The notes under the pieces were generated by a model. It made no database searches. It had not been told where the DNA came from and saw nothing but the letters and a program-made list of their open reading frames with translations. From Candidatus Gottesmanbacteria bacterium RIFCSPLOWO2_01_FULL_49_10 (GTDB lineage: Bacteria; Patescibacteriota; Microgenomatia; UBA10105; UBA927): 48,944 nucleotides of DNA. Shown piece by piece: positions 17,501-24,575 of the stretch. How positions within the stretch are numbered: position 1 is the stretch's first letter; every line of letters starts with the position of its first letter. The stretch is taken from NCBI GenBank assembly GCA_001781025.1, contig MFJZ01000058.1:34583-83526 (forward strand). The letters are read 5' to 3'. The position numbers were made by a program, and so were the translations under genes.

Positions 17501-18001
17501 CAAAGCACGATAAGTAATAACAAATACTATCGGCAACGCGGCATACGCAGAAAATTTTGCGCGCTCGACTATGAACCACGCCTGTAAAATAAAAAAATTA
17601 TATACATATAAAAGCGTCGTTGCTAATCTCAAAATCCAAAATTTACTTTCCGGAAAAAGCTTTCGAATAGAAAAATACATTGAAAAACTCATAACTAAAA
17701 ACCAAAATACGAAAGTGAGAGTCTGGCCCATGGCAGTCGACTTTGTAAGCGTCATAAAAATTGTCTCCGGTAATTGGGTAATCAAAAATCCTTTAAGAAC
17801 CGAAAAATCAGCACCAAAATTATGATATGAATCCCATGAGTAGAAAAGGCTTTTCAGGTATTCCAGGGAATTTACTCTGAAGCCGGAATCATGACCTAAT
17901 ACTATTTGATTACCGTGGAGCCAAAAAAGAGGGGTAAGAGAACAAGTAAAAATAACCGTAATTTCAATAATTTTTCTGAAAAGTGATTTATATTTATCCA
18001 T
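14567..18001 (-). CDS. Very large GT-C-like membrane protein with extracytoplasmic domain
   Basis: 1144 residues. Residues 1-440 hold about 11 membrane helices with an early loop containing GHDSG (36-40) and NFGADFS (61-67), as in membrane glycosyltransferases of the arabinofuranosyltransferase/YfhO-like kind. Residues 450-1105 are a large outside region. It includes TDMTSGADGYSWG (481-493), a C658-x2-C661 pair, a long predicted helical and coiled stretch at about 690-815, and beta-rich segments afterwards. A YfhO-like LFNNGWRVI is at 1043-1051, and a last helix spans about 1113-1137. The coding sequence looks markedly AT-rich compared with the 31-34 kb region. It likely transfers a sugar from a polyprenyl-phosphate donor outside the membrane (inference). 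The exact family is uncertain. Confidence 0.65.
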   Translation of the reverse strand: MDKYKSLFRKIIEITVIFTCSLTPLFWLHGNQIVLGHDSGFRVNSLEYLKSLFYSWDSYHNFGADFSVLKGFLITQLPETIFMTLTKSTAMGQTLTFVFWFLVMSFSMYFSIRKLFPESKFWILRLATTLLYVYNFFILQAWFIVERAKFSAYAALPIVFVITYRALTKKIHPVMAGLYIGITIFFLNGGSLVPYFGGLIITTLITIIILTVIQSINDGLRSIIRTIIFIASSLFFTGFLNAYWLFPQVMDVIKSYNSTVSSLGGVNGVINWEQVVSKNSSVINLLRMQGVPDWYDSLFHPFSQAYLNNPGLIILSFVPIITIVLGASLYLRFRREAQRDQLMLVIFSVLLVGIVFAGGSHEPFGRIYIWFIKNVPGFSIFRSSIYKFGPMVWFSMAFLFGYMVNGLTFSFLKNDFFRRMVGVCAILYILAYHYPFFLGNFFDWNKPFTTRVVVPTYVTEMIDYIRQNVPSNSRILSLPTTDMTSGADGYSWGFWSSYSLVNSNINTTYITDGNPSGALTQSLIKALTDRNPNMFNVISSRLGISYFLWRDDILDTNKCLTANNFAYLKTSLESMPGVHIKKKSELWTLYALIETPRPPVEVISQIQLISDPSIVPIIFNQNNISNENIISADSSLQTTSKENLLSKFADKAAIKGRCILCDYGERHIYEDRAVFPYLNILPGSLFYQLINFKEQLQLRKFSNNPSVLFDIYSSLSFKRVTEINQLLDYGKKKERNRKLIVNNLQEYKKEITNLVDIIQKMSEVEQYKMNMVLSIYLDAQRQVLAESIRKSEFGPDKFIEILDYLNSINRKVAQQMPNIVNQQRYVFNVPDDGEYKIVSNQNIENIIDTATKSMLDSTKPIFFNRGIHILDIYISDSDQTNGITLLDQDSVVLNEYGEKEYSFPYYDDGQSYLLQFNYHIERGNNIVAIITGGTNNSCQSTQIISLEADEKWHKIRKNYTLNDRSQSIKVIFRSYDDSPARITVENLNSIPTNSPISVLLERDFSYLDRLDQPSITVQKIDPTLYSVRLENVSGPYMIKLNELFNNGWRVIPLEDIGEVGKAKDNIQKIITTIRLSTLKSNDQGHFLVDGYANGWLIQNTNAHTLIFMYEPQVMFYIGIMISMLGAGSVLCILVIHRIIKFYKL

Positions 18002-18013
18002 AATCTTATACGA

Positions 18014-19177
18014 TCAATGCAATGTTTGTCTTAATGATTTAGCGAAAATCAAATTCCATGAATACTCTCTTCCTAACTTCAGAGATCTATCTCTAAATGA
18101 TCGGAGTTTTTTTTCGTCTAAAAGCAATTTTATTATCCCCTCAGCGATTTTGTGCATGTTGTCTGAAACTGCGATACCTACCCTTCTTTTAACTATCTCT
18201 TTCCATACATCGGGCACTTTAGTGATTATGATGGGCAATCCAACAGCAAGATATGCCTTAACTTTTCCCGGATCCGTATATCGTACAAAATTATCGGGAC
18301 TGTCCACGTATGGAGCAATTGCAGCAGCACATTTTGCTAATAATGCCTCCACCTCATCATGATTTTTTATAAATCCATAAAATGTTACATACTTTTGCAG
18401 ATGTAACTTTTGCACCATATCCAAAAGCTCACTTTCCATTGGTCCCCCGCCAATGATGTCGAAATGAAAGTGCGGAAGCTTTGTTACAATCAACGGAATA
18501 GCTTCTATAACCGACTGTACTCCCTGTTTCTTCGTTAAATGGCCCATATGAGCCAAATGATAACGTTTGATCTTACTAAAAGGCACGGGGTTTGTGATAG
18601 CGTCAGTTCCTACGGGAACGACTATCTGTTTTTTTCTAATTTCCGGATCATTAAGACCCTTTCTTGAACGTTCGAGTTCCATGATTGAAGATAGATTCCA
18701 TAAAGTATCTGCGTTTTTCGCCGCAAAAGCGTCCAGCTTGTGATAGACAGCATTAATGAACGGGTTTGCAAAACGGTGGGGAATATAGTCAATAGTATAA
18801 AAAACAGTTTTTTTTACTAACCCCACCTTTTGGAGCAGTATTCCCATGCATGCATTGATGTTATCCACACCGATAAAAATATCCGTATATCCCAAGCGAA
18901 TACACCACCATAACGTCAACACTGCATCCTTTATGACACTGACAAATTGAAAAGGTACGTGCCAAGGAAAAATAATTTCCTTAACTCGTACGCCGCTGAC
19001 GTCAAAAATGCTCAAATGTGATCGTTTCTCTTTTGCAAAGACAAAGGGATGCGCGATAAATGCAAGGTGCGCAGTTTTTCCCCGTAGATAGGTTGCAAGC
19101 GCATGCGGCGGACCGGTCGCATACTCATGGGTGACAATGACCACACGCAATTGGTGAAGCTTAGCGGTTAAATTCAT
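18014..19177 (-). CDS. GT4-like glycosyltransferase
   Basis: GT-B fold transferase of 387 residues from the ATG at 19177, 17 bases inside the upstream SDR gene. Longer in-frame starts up to 19306 lie wholly inside the SDR and are rejected. N-terminal VVIVTHEYATGPPHAL; donor domain with LAHMGHLTKKQGV, DIIGGGPMESEL and TDPGKVKAYLAVGLPIIIT. It is a paralogue of the GT at 4583-5749, with matching VKKTVFYTIDYIP in the acceptor half. It sits between the GDP-fucose-synthase-like SDR and the giant membrane protein, so it may attach a sugar made by the operon's dehydratases. Cytoplasmic; no signal peptide. Confidence 0.85.
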   Translation of the reverse strand: MNLTAKLHQLRVVIVTHEYATGPPHALATYLRGKTAHLAFIAHPFVFAKEKRSHLSIFDVSGVRVKEIIFPWHVPFQFVSVIKDAVLTLWWCIRLGYTDIFIGVDNINACMGILLQKVGLVKKTVFYTIDYIPHRFANPFINAVYHKLDAFAAKNADTLWNLSSIMELERSRKGLNDPEIRKKQIVVPVGTDAITNPVPFSKIKRYHLAHMGHLTKKQGVQSVIEAIPLIVTKLPHFHFDIIGGGPMESELLDMVQKLHLQKYVTFYGFIKNHDEVEALLAKCAAAIAPYVDSPDNFVRYTDPGKVKAYLAVGLPIIITKVPDVWKEIVKRRVGIAVSDNMHKIAEGIIKLLLDEKKLRSFRDRSLKLGREYSWNLIFAKSLRQTLH

Positions 19178-20138
19178 GACGATACCATGCAATGGTTTGA
19201 GATAATCCCTTCTCAAGCCGGGTTGAGGCGGTGAAGTGAAGATGTTTTTGGGCCTTCGTATTGTCACTGTTTCTTCTGGGACTCCCGTCGGGCTTCGTTG
19301 TATCAAATACGATCTTGGGTGATTTTCCGCTCAATCGTACAATAATCTCTACAAGCTCTCTAATGGTCACTTCCTCATCCGTACCAAGGTTCACCGGGTC
19401 CGGCTTCGGATAGCGCTCCACAGCCTGCATCATGCCTTCTGCCAAATCTTCAACATAGAGAAATGCGCGGGTCTGACCTCCGGAGCCCCACACCACCACG
19501 GGATCCTCGCCGTCAAATACCCGTTTGATAAGAGCTGGAATGACATGGGAAGTTTTCGGGTTAAAATGATCACGCGGCCCGTAACAATTGTACGGACGGA
19601 CAATACTCACCTTCATACCATACTCTTCTGCATAATACATCCCTAGTTTTTCCGCCATGCGTTTGGCCCACCCATATCCGCCGTTGGTAGGTTCCGGTTC
19701 ATTCACGAATCCTTCTCCCTCCGCCGTCGGTACGCGGCAGACGCGGGGATACACACACGCGGAAGAAACGACAAGAAATCGTTCTACCTTTGCTAGTCTG
19801 GCTGCTTCTATCATGGTTGTTGCAATCTCCAAGTTGTCCAGAAGCATCGTCGCCTGATGCGTCCGGTTGTACTCAATGCCGCCCACGCGGGCAGCCAAAT
19901 TCATAACCACCTCCTGATCTCTACACGCCTTCAGTGCATCGTTGGGATCTGCGCAGTTGCCTTTGATAAATCTGACGCTATCTTTTAGATAGGCGATATT
20001 TTTGACGTTACCGTTTTGCAGGTTATCCAACACGGAGACGCGGGCTCCCTGCTCCACAAGTTTTTCTACGACGTGACTGCCGATGAACCCGGTACCACCG
20101 GTGACAAGAACATTTTTATCTTTCCAGAAAGTACTCAT
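19161..20138 (-). CDS. SDR epimerase/reductase of GDP-fucose/GDP-colitose synthase type
   Basis: Extended SDR, 325 residues. NAD(P) motif TGGTGFIGSH at 13-22; NLAARVGGIEYN at 80-91; VSSACVYP at 124-131 and catalytic Tyr155/Lys159 in GGYGWAK. SSACVYP plus the VGGI segment and the later KPDGSPRRNSD are typical of GDP-L-fucose synthase and the related GDP-colitose synthase ColC and GDP-mannose 3,5-epimerase. Its ATG overlaps the stop of a ColD-like 3-dehydratase (ATGA), and ColD plus ColC is the colitose pair. No GDP-mannose 4,6-dehydratase is in the window, so the actual nucleotide may differ. It would epimerise C5 and/or reduce C4. Confidence 0.8.
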   Translation of the reverse strand: MSTFWKDKNVLVTGGTGFIGSHVVEKLVEQGARVSVLDNLQNGNVKNIAYLKDSVRFIKGNCADPNDALKACRDQEVVMNLAARVGGIEYNRTHQATMLLDNLEIATTMIEAARLAKVERFLVVSSACVYPRVCRVPTAEGEGFVNEPEPTNGGYGWAKRMAEKLGMYYAEEYGMKVSIVRPYNCYGPRDHFNPKTSHVIPALIKRVFDGEDPVVVWGSGGQTRAFLYVEDLAEGMMQAVERYPKPDPVNLGTDEEVTIRELVEIIVRLSGKSPKIVFDTTKPDGSPRRNSDNTKAQKHLHFTASTRLEKGLSQTIAWYRHEFNR

Positions 20139-21316
20139 GTTTGTGTAAATATCTTGATAATCGTTTCCATCTCTTTTTTCGTCAACTCCGGATTATTACC
20201 GAAGTACAACCCTTGCTCATGGATGAGTCTCGCGTTGGAGTTTGCCCATCCGCCGTTCTCTTTCACATACTTATGAAAAAATGGTTGACTCGTCATATCT
20301 CCTCCCACGACCGGACGAATCTCTACTTTCCCGTCGCAGCGTGTAACCAGTTCGTCCCGAATCTTCCCGGAGCGGCATATCACCGGGACTGCGAAATTAG
20401 AAACCACATCAATATGATCGTAGCGGATAGGAAAGTATCGATCAGTCTGTGCATAAATCGGTGCCGCCATACGAAAAAAATTTGTTTGTCTTTTGTCCAC
20501 AATATCTTCAATGTACTGCAATTGATTGTTCCCTAAAAATCCCTGTATCTCTGTCGTTCGAAAGTTATATCCTAAGTCATAAAACGTATAGCGCGAATAA
20601 AATGTTGAATTCACGTTATGTTTGAGCCGTATGATGAGCTGTTTTTGTTCCGTCAAGTTTCTATCCCACCCGTGGGCCCGGACCAACTGAAGCATGGTTT
20701 CTAGCTCTTCGTTATCGGTACACACCGCGCCCCCTTCTACTGTGGACATGTGATGCCCTACATAAAACGAAAACGTGCTTGCAAGCCCCCAGTTCCCGAG
20801 CCTTTTCTTTTTAAAGACCGTTCCTAATGCCTCACAGTTATCCTCTATCAATAATATGTTATATTTTTTGCAGTAATCTGCGATTTGGTCTATATCATCA
20901 CAAAACCCGAGAAGGTTTGTGATAAATAGAGCCTTTATCGGACGGTGTCTGCAAACGTTTTTAAGCGTCCGACTGGAGACGTTCAACGTATCCATCTCAA
21001 CATCCACAGGCACAGGGGTAAGCCCTAATTGAATAAGGGGCATGACGTCTGTGGACCACGTGAGAGCGGAAAAACCTACCGGATCGCCTTTTTTTAGTTT
21101 CCCCAAATTGAGAAGCGCTTGAATGAGCGCGAGATTAGCCGAACTTCCGCTGTTCACGAAAACACAGTGTTTACGCTTTTGATAATGTGCAAAATTTGCC
21201 TCAAATGTCCTACACTGCTGCCCGATACTCAATTTGTCCGCATGGAGAATAAAGTCACAAAGCTTCCGTTTGGTTTCCGCCTCTTTATAAAACGTTGATT
21301 TAATGAGCTTGATCAT
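20135..21316 (-). CDS. ColD-like PLP 3-dehydratase (Lys-to-His DegT enzyme)
   Basis: DegT/aminotransferase-fold protein of 393 residues in which the PLP lysine is replaced: FSFYVGHHMSTVEGG with His188. The same number is the catalytic His of GDP-4-keto-6-deoxymannose 3-dehydratase ColD, which has about the same length. ColD removes the C3 hydroxyl using glutamate and PLP, without an iron-sulfur cluster. Cys161 (EDNCEALG) is kept, aligning with the first cluster cysteine of RfbH, but the CWC pair is absent (HGWDRN), so no 2Fe-2S cluster is expected. D159 should bind the pyridine nitrogen. It is coupled by ATGA to a ColC-like SDR. Substrate nucleotide uncertain (GDP or CDP). Confidence 0.78.
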   Translation of the reverse strand: MIKLIKSTFYKEAETKRKLCDFILHADKLSIGQQCRTFEANFAHYQKRKHCVFVNSGSSANLALIQALLNLGKLKKGDPVGFSALTWSTDVMPLIQLGLTPVPVDVEMDTLNVSSRTLKNVCRHRPIKALFITNLLGFCDDIDQIADYCKKYNILLIEDNCEALGTVFKKKRLGNWGLASTFSFYVGHHMSTVEGGAVCTDNEELETMLQLVRAHGWDRNLTEQKQLIIRLKHNVNSTFYSRYTFYDLGYNFRTTEIQGFLGNNQLQYIEDIVDKRQTNFFRMAAPIYAQTDRYFPIRYDHIDVVSNFAVPVICRSGKIRDELVTRCDGKVEIRPVVGGDMTSQPFFHKYVKENGGWANSNARLIHEQGLYFGNNPELTKKEMETIIKIFTQT

Positions 21317-21333
21317 AACGATAATGTTGTATT

Positions 21334-22653
21334 CTACGTCTTTTTCGGTAAAAAATCATGTATACTTTCTGCGATAAAATCTATTTCCTCGTTGCCTAGT
21401 CCGGGATATATCCCTACAAAAAACGTATTATGAAGCACTCTGTCTGCATTTGTTAAGTCTCCGACTTTACGATACGGTACGTTGAAGTATGCCGGCTGCC
21501 TGGTGATGTTTCCGGCAAACAGTGGCCGTGTCTGTATCATGCGGCTTTCCAAAAACATCGTGATCTCATGCGTCGTAAACGGAGCCTCATCCCGTATGGT
21601 GAAAGGAAACGCAAACCAACAGGGGTCTGCCTTAGGGAGGGACCTCGGAAGAATAAAATGTTGCTCCCATCTCTTGGCGTGACCGTACATCCGCGCGAAA
21701 TTCTTTCTTCGCGCTTTCATAAATGATGGCATGCGCTTGAGCTGTTCTACTCCCATCGCCGCTTGGGGCTCTATGGGCTTAAGGTTGTAGCCTATCTGAT
21801 TAAACATGTATTTATGATCATAGGGCTTGCCACCCACACGATAGTTGAATCTGGATTTGCACGCACCGTTCATCGTTTTATCATCGCCCCTGCACCAACA
21901 GGACCGCCCCCAATCACGAAGAGATCTCGTGATGCGCTCAAAACGCAAGTCGTTGTAATGCACGGCTCCCCCCTCACCCATAGTCATGTGGTGAGGAGGA
22001 TAAAAAGATTGTGTCGAGAGAATTCCAAAGCTTCCTGTTCTTTGTCCGTCGTATTCGGATCCTAGTGCATCGCAGTTGTCTTCCACGAGCAATAAATTAT
22101 GTTTTTTACAAAACGCGACGACTGCGTCCATCTCGTTAGGATTACCCAGAGTATGGGCAAGCATTACTGCTTTCGTTTTCTTCGATAGAGCACGTTCTAA
22201 ATTGTTGGCATCGATATTGTATGTATCAGGCGTCACATCCAGAAAAACCGGTACGAGTCCATAAAGAACCATCGGGTTTACCGTGGTTGGAAATCCGCAT
22301 GCGGCCGTTATCACTTCATCACCGGGGGTCATATGCCCAGGATAAAAATATGACATGAGGGATGCAATCGCTAAAAGGTTCGAACTGGATCCTGAGTTTG
22401 TCAGAATACTTCCTTTTACACCAACAAAATGAGCCAGACCTAGCTCAAGTTCTTCGGCTTTTCTACCCAATCCGAACCAACCATCAATAAGTGATTCTAT
22501 ACTCGCGTTGATTTCTCTATCATCAAATACGCCACCTGAATATTGAATCCACGTTTTTCCCCGTATAAATTTTTTTTTTGCCTTACGGTCCGAAAAAATC
22601 TTATTTACAGCGCGTTCAATCTCTTTTCGCTTTGATTCTTCTGTTGTGTCCAT
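21334..22653 (-). CDS. rfbH: CDP-4-keto-6-deoxyglucose 3-dehydrase (E1)
   Basis: Iron-sulfur, PMP-dependent dehydrase of 439 residues, the RfbH/AscC length. The PLP lysine is replaced by His221 in SFYPPHHMTMGEGG. The 2Fe-2S ligands are Cys194 (EDNCDALG), Cys252 and Cys254 (SCWC) and Cys265. Spacing is X57-X1-X10; the classical E1 has X57-X1-X7 by my recollection. It removes the C3 hydroxyl of CDP-4-keto-6-deoxyglucose, the key step to 3,6-dideoxyhexoses, and needs an electron donor; no RfbI/E3 reductase is in the window. The substrate would come from RfbF and RfbG at 6806-8550. It lies 12 bases downstream of an SDR and 17 upstream of the ColD-like gene. Confidence 0.9.
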   Translation of the reverse strand: MDTTEESKRKEIERAVNKIFSDRKAKKKFIRGKTWIQYSGGVFDDREINASIESLIDGWFGLGRKAEELELGLAHFVGVKGSILTNSGSSSNLLAIASLMSYFYPGHMTPGDEVITAACGFPTTVNPMVLYGLVPVFLDVTPDTYNIDANNLERALSKKTKAVMLAHTLGNPNEMDAVVAFCKKHNLLLVEDNCDALGSEYDGQRTGSFGILSTQSFYPPHHMTMGEGGAVHYNDLRFERITRSLRDWGRSCWCRGDDKTMNGACKSRFNYRVGGKPYDHKYMFNQIGYNLKPIEPQAAMGVEQLKRMPSFMKARRKNFARMYGHAKRWEQHFILPRSLPKADPCWFAFPFTIRDEAPFTTHEITMFLESRMIQTRPLFAGNITRQPAYFNVPYRKVGDLTNADRVLHNTFFVGIYPGLGNEEIDFIAESIHDFLPKKT

Positions 22654-22665
22654 ACAACAAAATAC

Positions 22666-23571
22666 TTATTTATCCTTGTAATACTCTATTGTTTTCAACA
22701 ATCCAGCTTCAAGCGGTGTCTTGGGAACCCAATGCAATATTTTCTTTGCGCGTGTAATATCCATGTTCCAGACATCTGACTCTAAAACCCTGTCTGGAAA
22801 AGCTCCGTAACGGATAGATGATGTACTTTGACATAATTTTACGATCTTTTCAACTACTGACTTGAGCGTATACGATTTACCGCCGCCAATATTCACAATA
22901 GCTGAATTTTTCCTATCGGACCAATCCAAACATGCTAGTAATGCATCAACGACGTCTTCGACGAATATATAGTCTCTCAGTTTTTTTCCTGAATTTAACG
23001 GTATTTCTTTTCCATGAAGCGCTTTCATAATAATACTTGGAATAAACCGCTTTTCAGTTTCTCCGGGACCGTACATGGTGCTAACTCTAAGTATTAGGAC
23101 AGAAAATCCAAAATACTTTCCGTACATACTACATATATGTTCTCCTGCCAGTTTCGTCATGGCATAGGGTGACGGGGGATGGGTCAAGGACGTTTCTTCT
23201 TTATAGGGTATGGATGCGTCTCCATATACTTCTTCTGTGCTAACATAAATAAATAGTTTGGGTGCATGACCACGTGTCGCTTCCAGTAGATTCAGGGTTC
23301 CCAAAATATTTGCATCAATGCATTTCTTTGCTACATCAAAATCCCGCGTCAAATTTACAAGTCCCCCCAAATGAACGATGACGTCCGCCTCTATATCAGC
23401 CACTAATTTTTGCAAACCCGAAAAGACAGTAAGATCCATGGTAGATATGTTACGCGCAGGATTCGCGTGCCGACTAAACAGATGCGTTTGATAATGACGA
23501 AGATCAATCCTACGAGCGAAATGACTCCCCAAAAAACCTGTTGCACCGGTAAGCATGAGATTTTTTTTCAT
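22666..23571 (-). CDS. Extended SDR sugar-nucleotide epimerase/reductase
   Basis: NAD-dependent extended SDR, 301 residues. Rossmann motif TGATGFLGSH at 8-17, YVSTEEVYG at 109-117 and catalytic Tyr136/Lys140 in PYAMTK. RFIPSIIMKAL, KLRDYIFVEDVVDA and NIGGGKSYT are normal for the family. The residues after Ser-Thr are Glu-Glu, not the Asp-Lys or Asp-Glu of 4,6-dehydratases, so a 4-reductase or epimerase is more likely. Directly before RfbH in the operon, it is a good candidate for the 4-ketoreductase (paratose synthase role) that would follow 3-deoxygenation (inference). It starts one base after the upstream GT2 stop. Confidence 0.75.
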   Translation of the reverse strand: MKKNLMLTGATGFLGSHFARRIDLRHYQTHLFSRHANPARNISTMDLTVFSGLQKLVADIEADVIVHLGGLVNLTRDFDVAKKCIDANILGTLNLLEATRGHAPKLFIYVSTEEVYGDASIPYKEETSLTHPPSPYAMTKLAGEHICSMYGKYFGFSVLILRVSTMYGPGETEKRFIPSIIMKALHGKEIPLNSGKKLRDYIFVEDVVDALLACLDWSDRKNSAIVNIGGGKSYTLKSVVEKIVKLCQSTSSIRYGAFPDRVLESDVWNMDITRAKKILHWVPKTPLEAGLLKTIEYYKDK

Positions 23572-23572
23572 A

Positions 23573-24574
23573 TTAAAGACGTATTGTACGCTTAATAATG
23601 GCTCTTCCGTAGGAAAGAAGGTATATCCAACAAATCAGCGGATGGACAAACCAGGCGACATCGGCGATATAGAAAAATCCACGTAATGCGTCAAAACATG
23701 GCTTCACCATGGTCATGGTATAAAAAATATAAAGGAGTAACTTCATGTTGCTTTTTGTTGAATGAGGATCATAGATAAGATAACGACGGTTCGTCTCTGA
23801 CGCAAGATAATAATGAGATAAAAATGCGATACGCTTTTTCATAAGCGCAGGAAGACTCACCGCCGTGTCATGAATAACATCATTTTTTACAATCGCAAAT
23901 CTTCTATGTCCACTTTTTATAGCATCGACAAATACATCAATGTGCAAAAAATCTTTTGGAGTACTTTTTGAATACTTAAGAAGTATATCCCTACGATACA
24001 CAACCCCATTACATCCCACTGTCGGCAGAGTGTTCGTATCGAATTCCACTACTGTATATGCCCGTCTGTCCGAAATGATTTTTCCCGATGTCCAACACTT
24101 TTGATACCGAGGAAGCCTATCCGGCCGTCCAATATAGTAAACAATAGGATCGACATTTCCGAATAATCCAACATATCTGTTATAAAGGGAATCGGTTCTC
24201 CGATACCCATAGTACATGGTGCCCGCATGAATAACCATCGGATCCTCCATAAATGGCCGTACCATTTGACGCAGCCACAGCCGTGTTGGCAAATAATTAT
24301 CCGCATCGATCGATACAATGAGGTTATGTGATGCTAACTTGAGGCCAATAGCCCGTTGTGCCTCTGCATTTTTAAGTATTGGACTGGCTATAACACGAAA
24401 ATGGAATTTTTTAAATATTGCAACTGTCTCGTCAATGGATCCACCGTCTATTGCCAAATACTCAATGTTATCTTGCGGATAATCTTGGTCTTTGATGCCC
24501 CGAAGACATTCGCTAAGGGTCCGTTCATTATTTAAACTCACGATAACGATGCTTATGTATGGCAATGCCTTCAT
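23573..24574 (-). CDS. Family 2 glycosyltransferase with C-terminal membrane segments
   Basis: GT-A fold transferase, 333 residues from the ATG at 24574; an ATG at 24583 inside the upstream gene's last codons is equally possible. ISIVIVSLNNERTL at 7-20, DGGSIDET near 43-50 and metal-binding DADN at 90-93. The second half is shared with the GT2 at 1478-2488 (FLHIDVF, VKNDVIHDT, hydrophobic end with VAWFVHPLIC). That resemblance links this dideoxysugar operon to the formyl-amino-sugar operon. Three membrane segments near 270-330 suggest it works at the membrane on a lipid-linked acceptor. Confidence 0.85.
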   Translation of the reverse strand: MKALPYISIVIVSLNNERTLSECLRGIKDQDYPQDNIEYLAIDGGSIDETVAIFKKFHFRVIASPILKNAEAQRAIGLKLASHNLIVSIDADNYLPTRLWLRQMVRPFMEDPMVIHAGTMYYGYRRTDSLYNRYVGLFGNVDPIVYYIGRPDRLPRYQKCWTSGKIISDRRAYTVVEFDTNTLPTVGCNGVVYRRDILLKYSKSTPKDFLHIDVFVDAIKSGHRRFAIVKNDVIHDTAVSLPALMKKRIAFLSHYYLASETNRRYLIYDPHSTKSNMKLLLYIFYTMTMVKPCFDALRGFFYIADVAWFVHPLICWIYLLSYGRAIIKRTIRL

Positions 24575-24575
24575 A

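Noticed and set aside
19178..19306. Longer start of the GT4-like gene at 19306
   Set aside because: The extension lies wholly inside the SDR gene in another frame and gives residues unlike the family.
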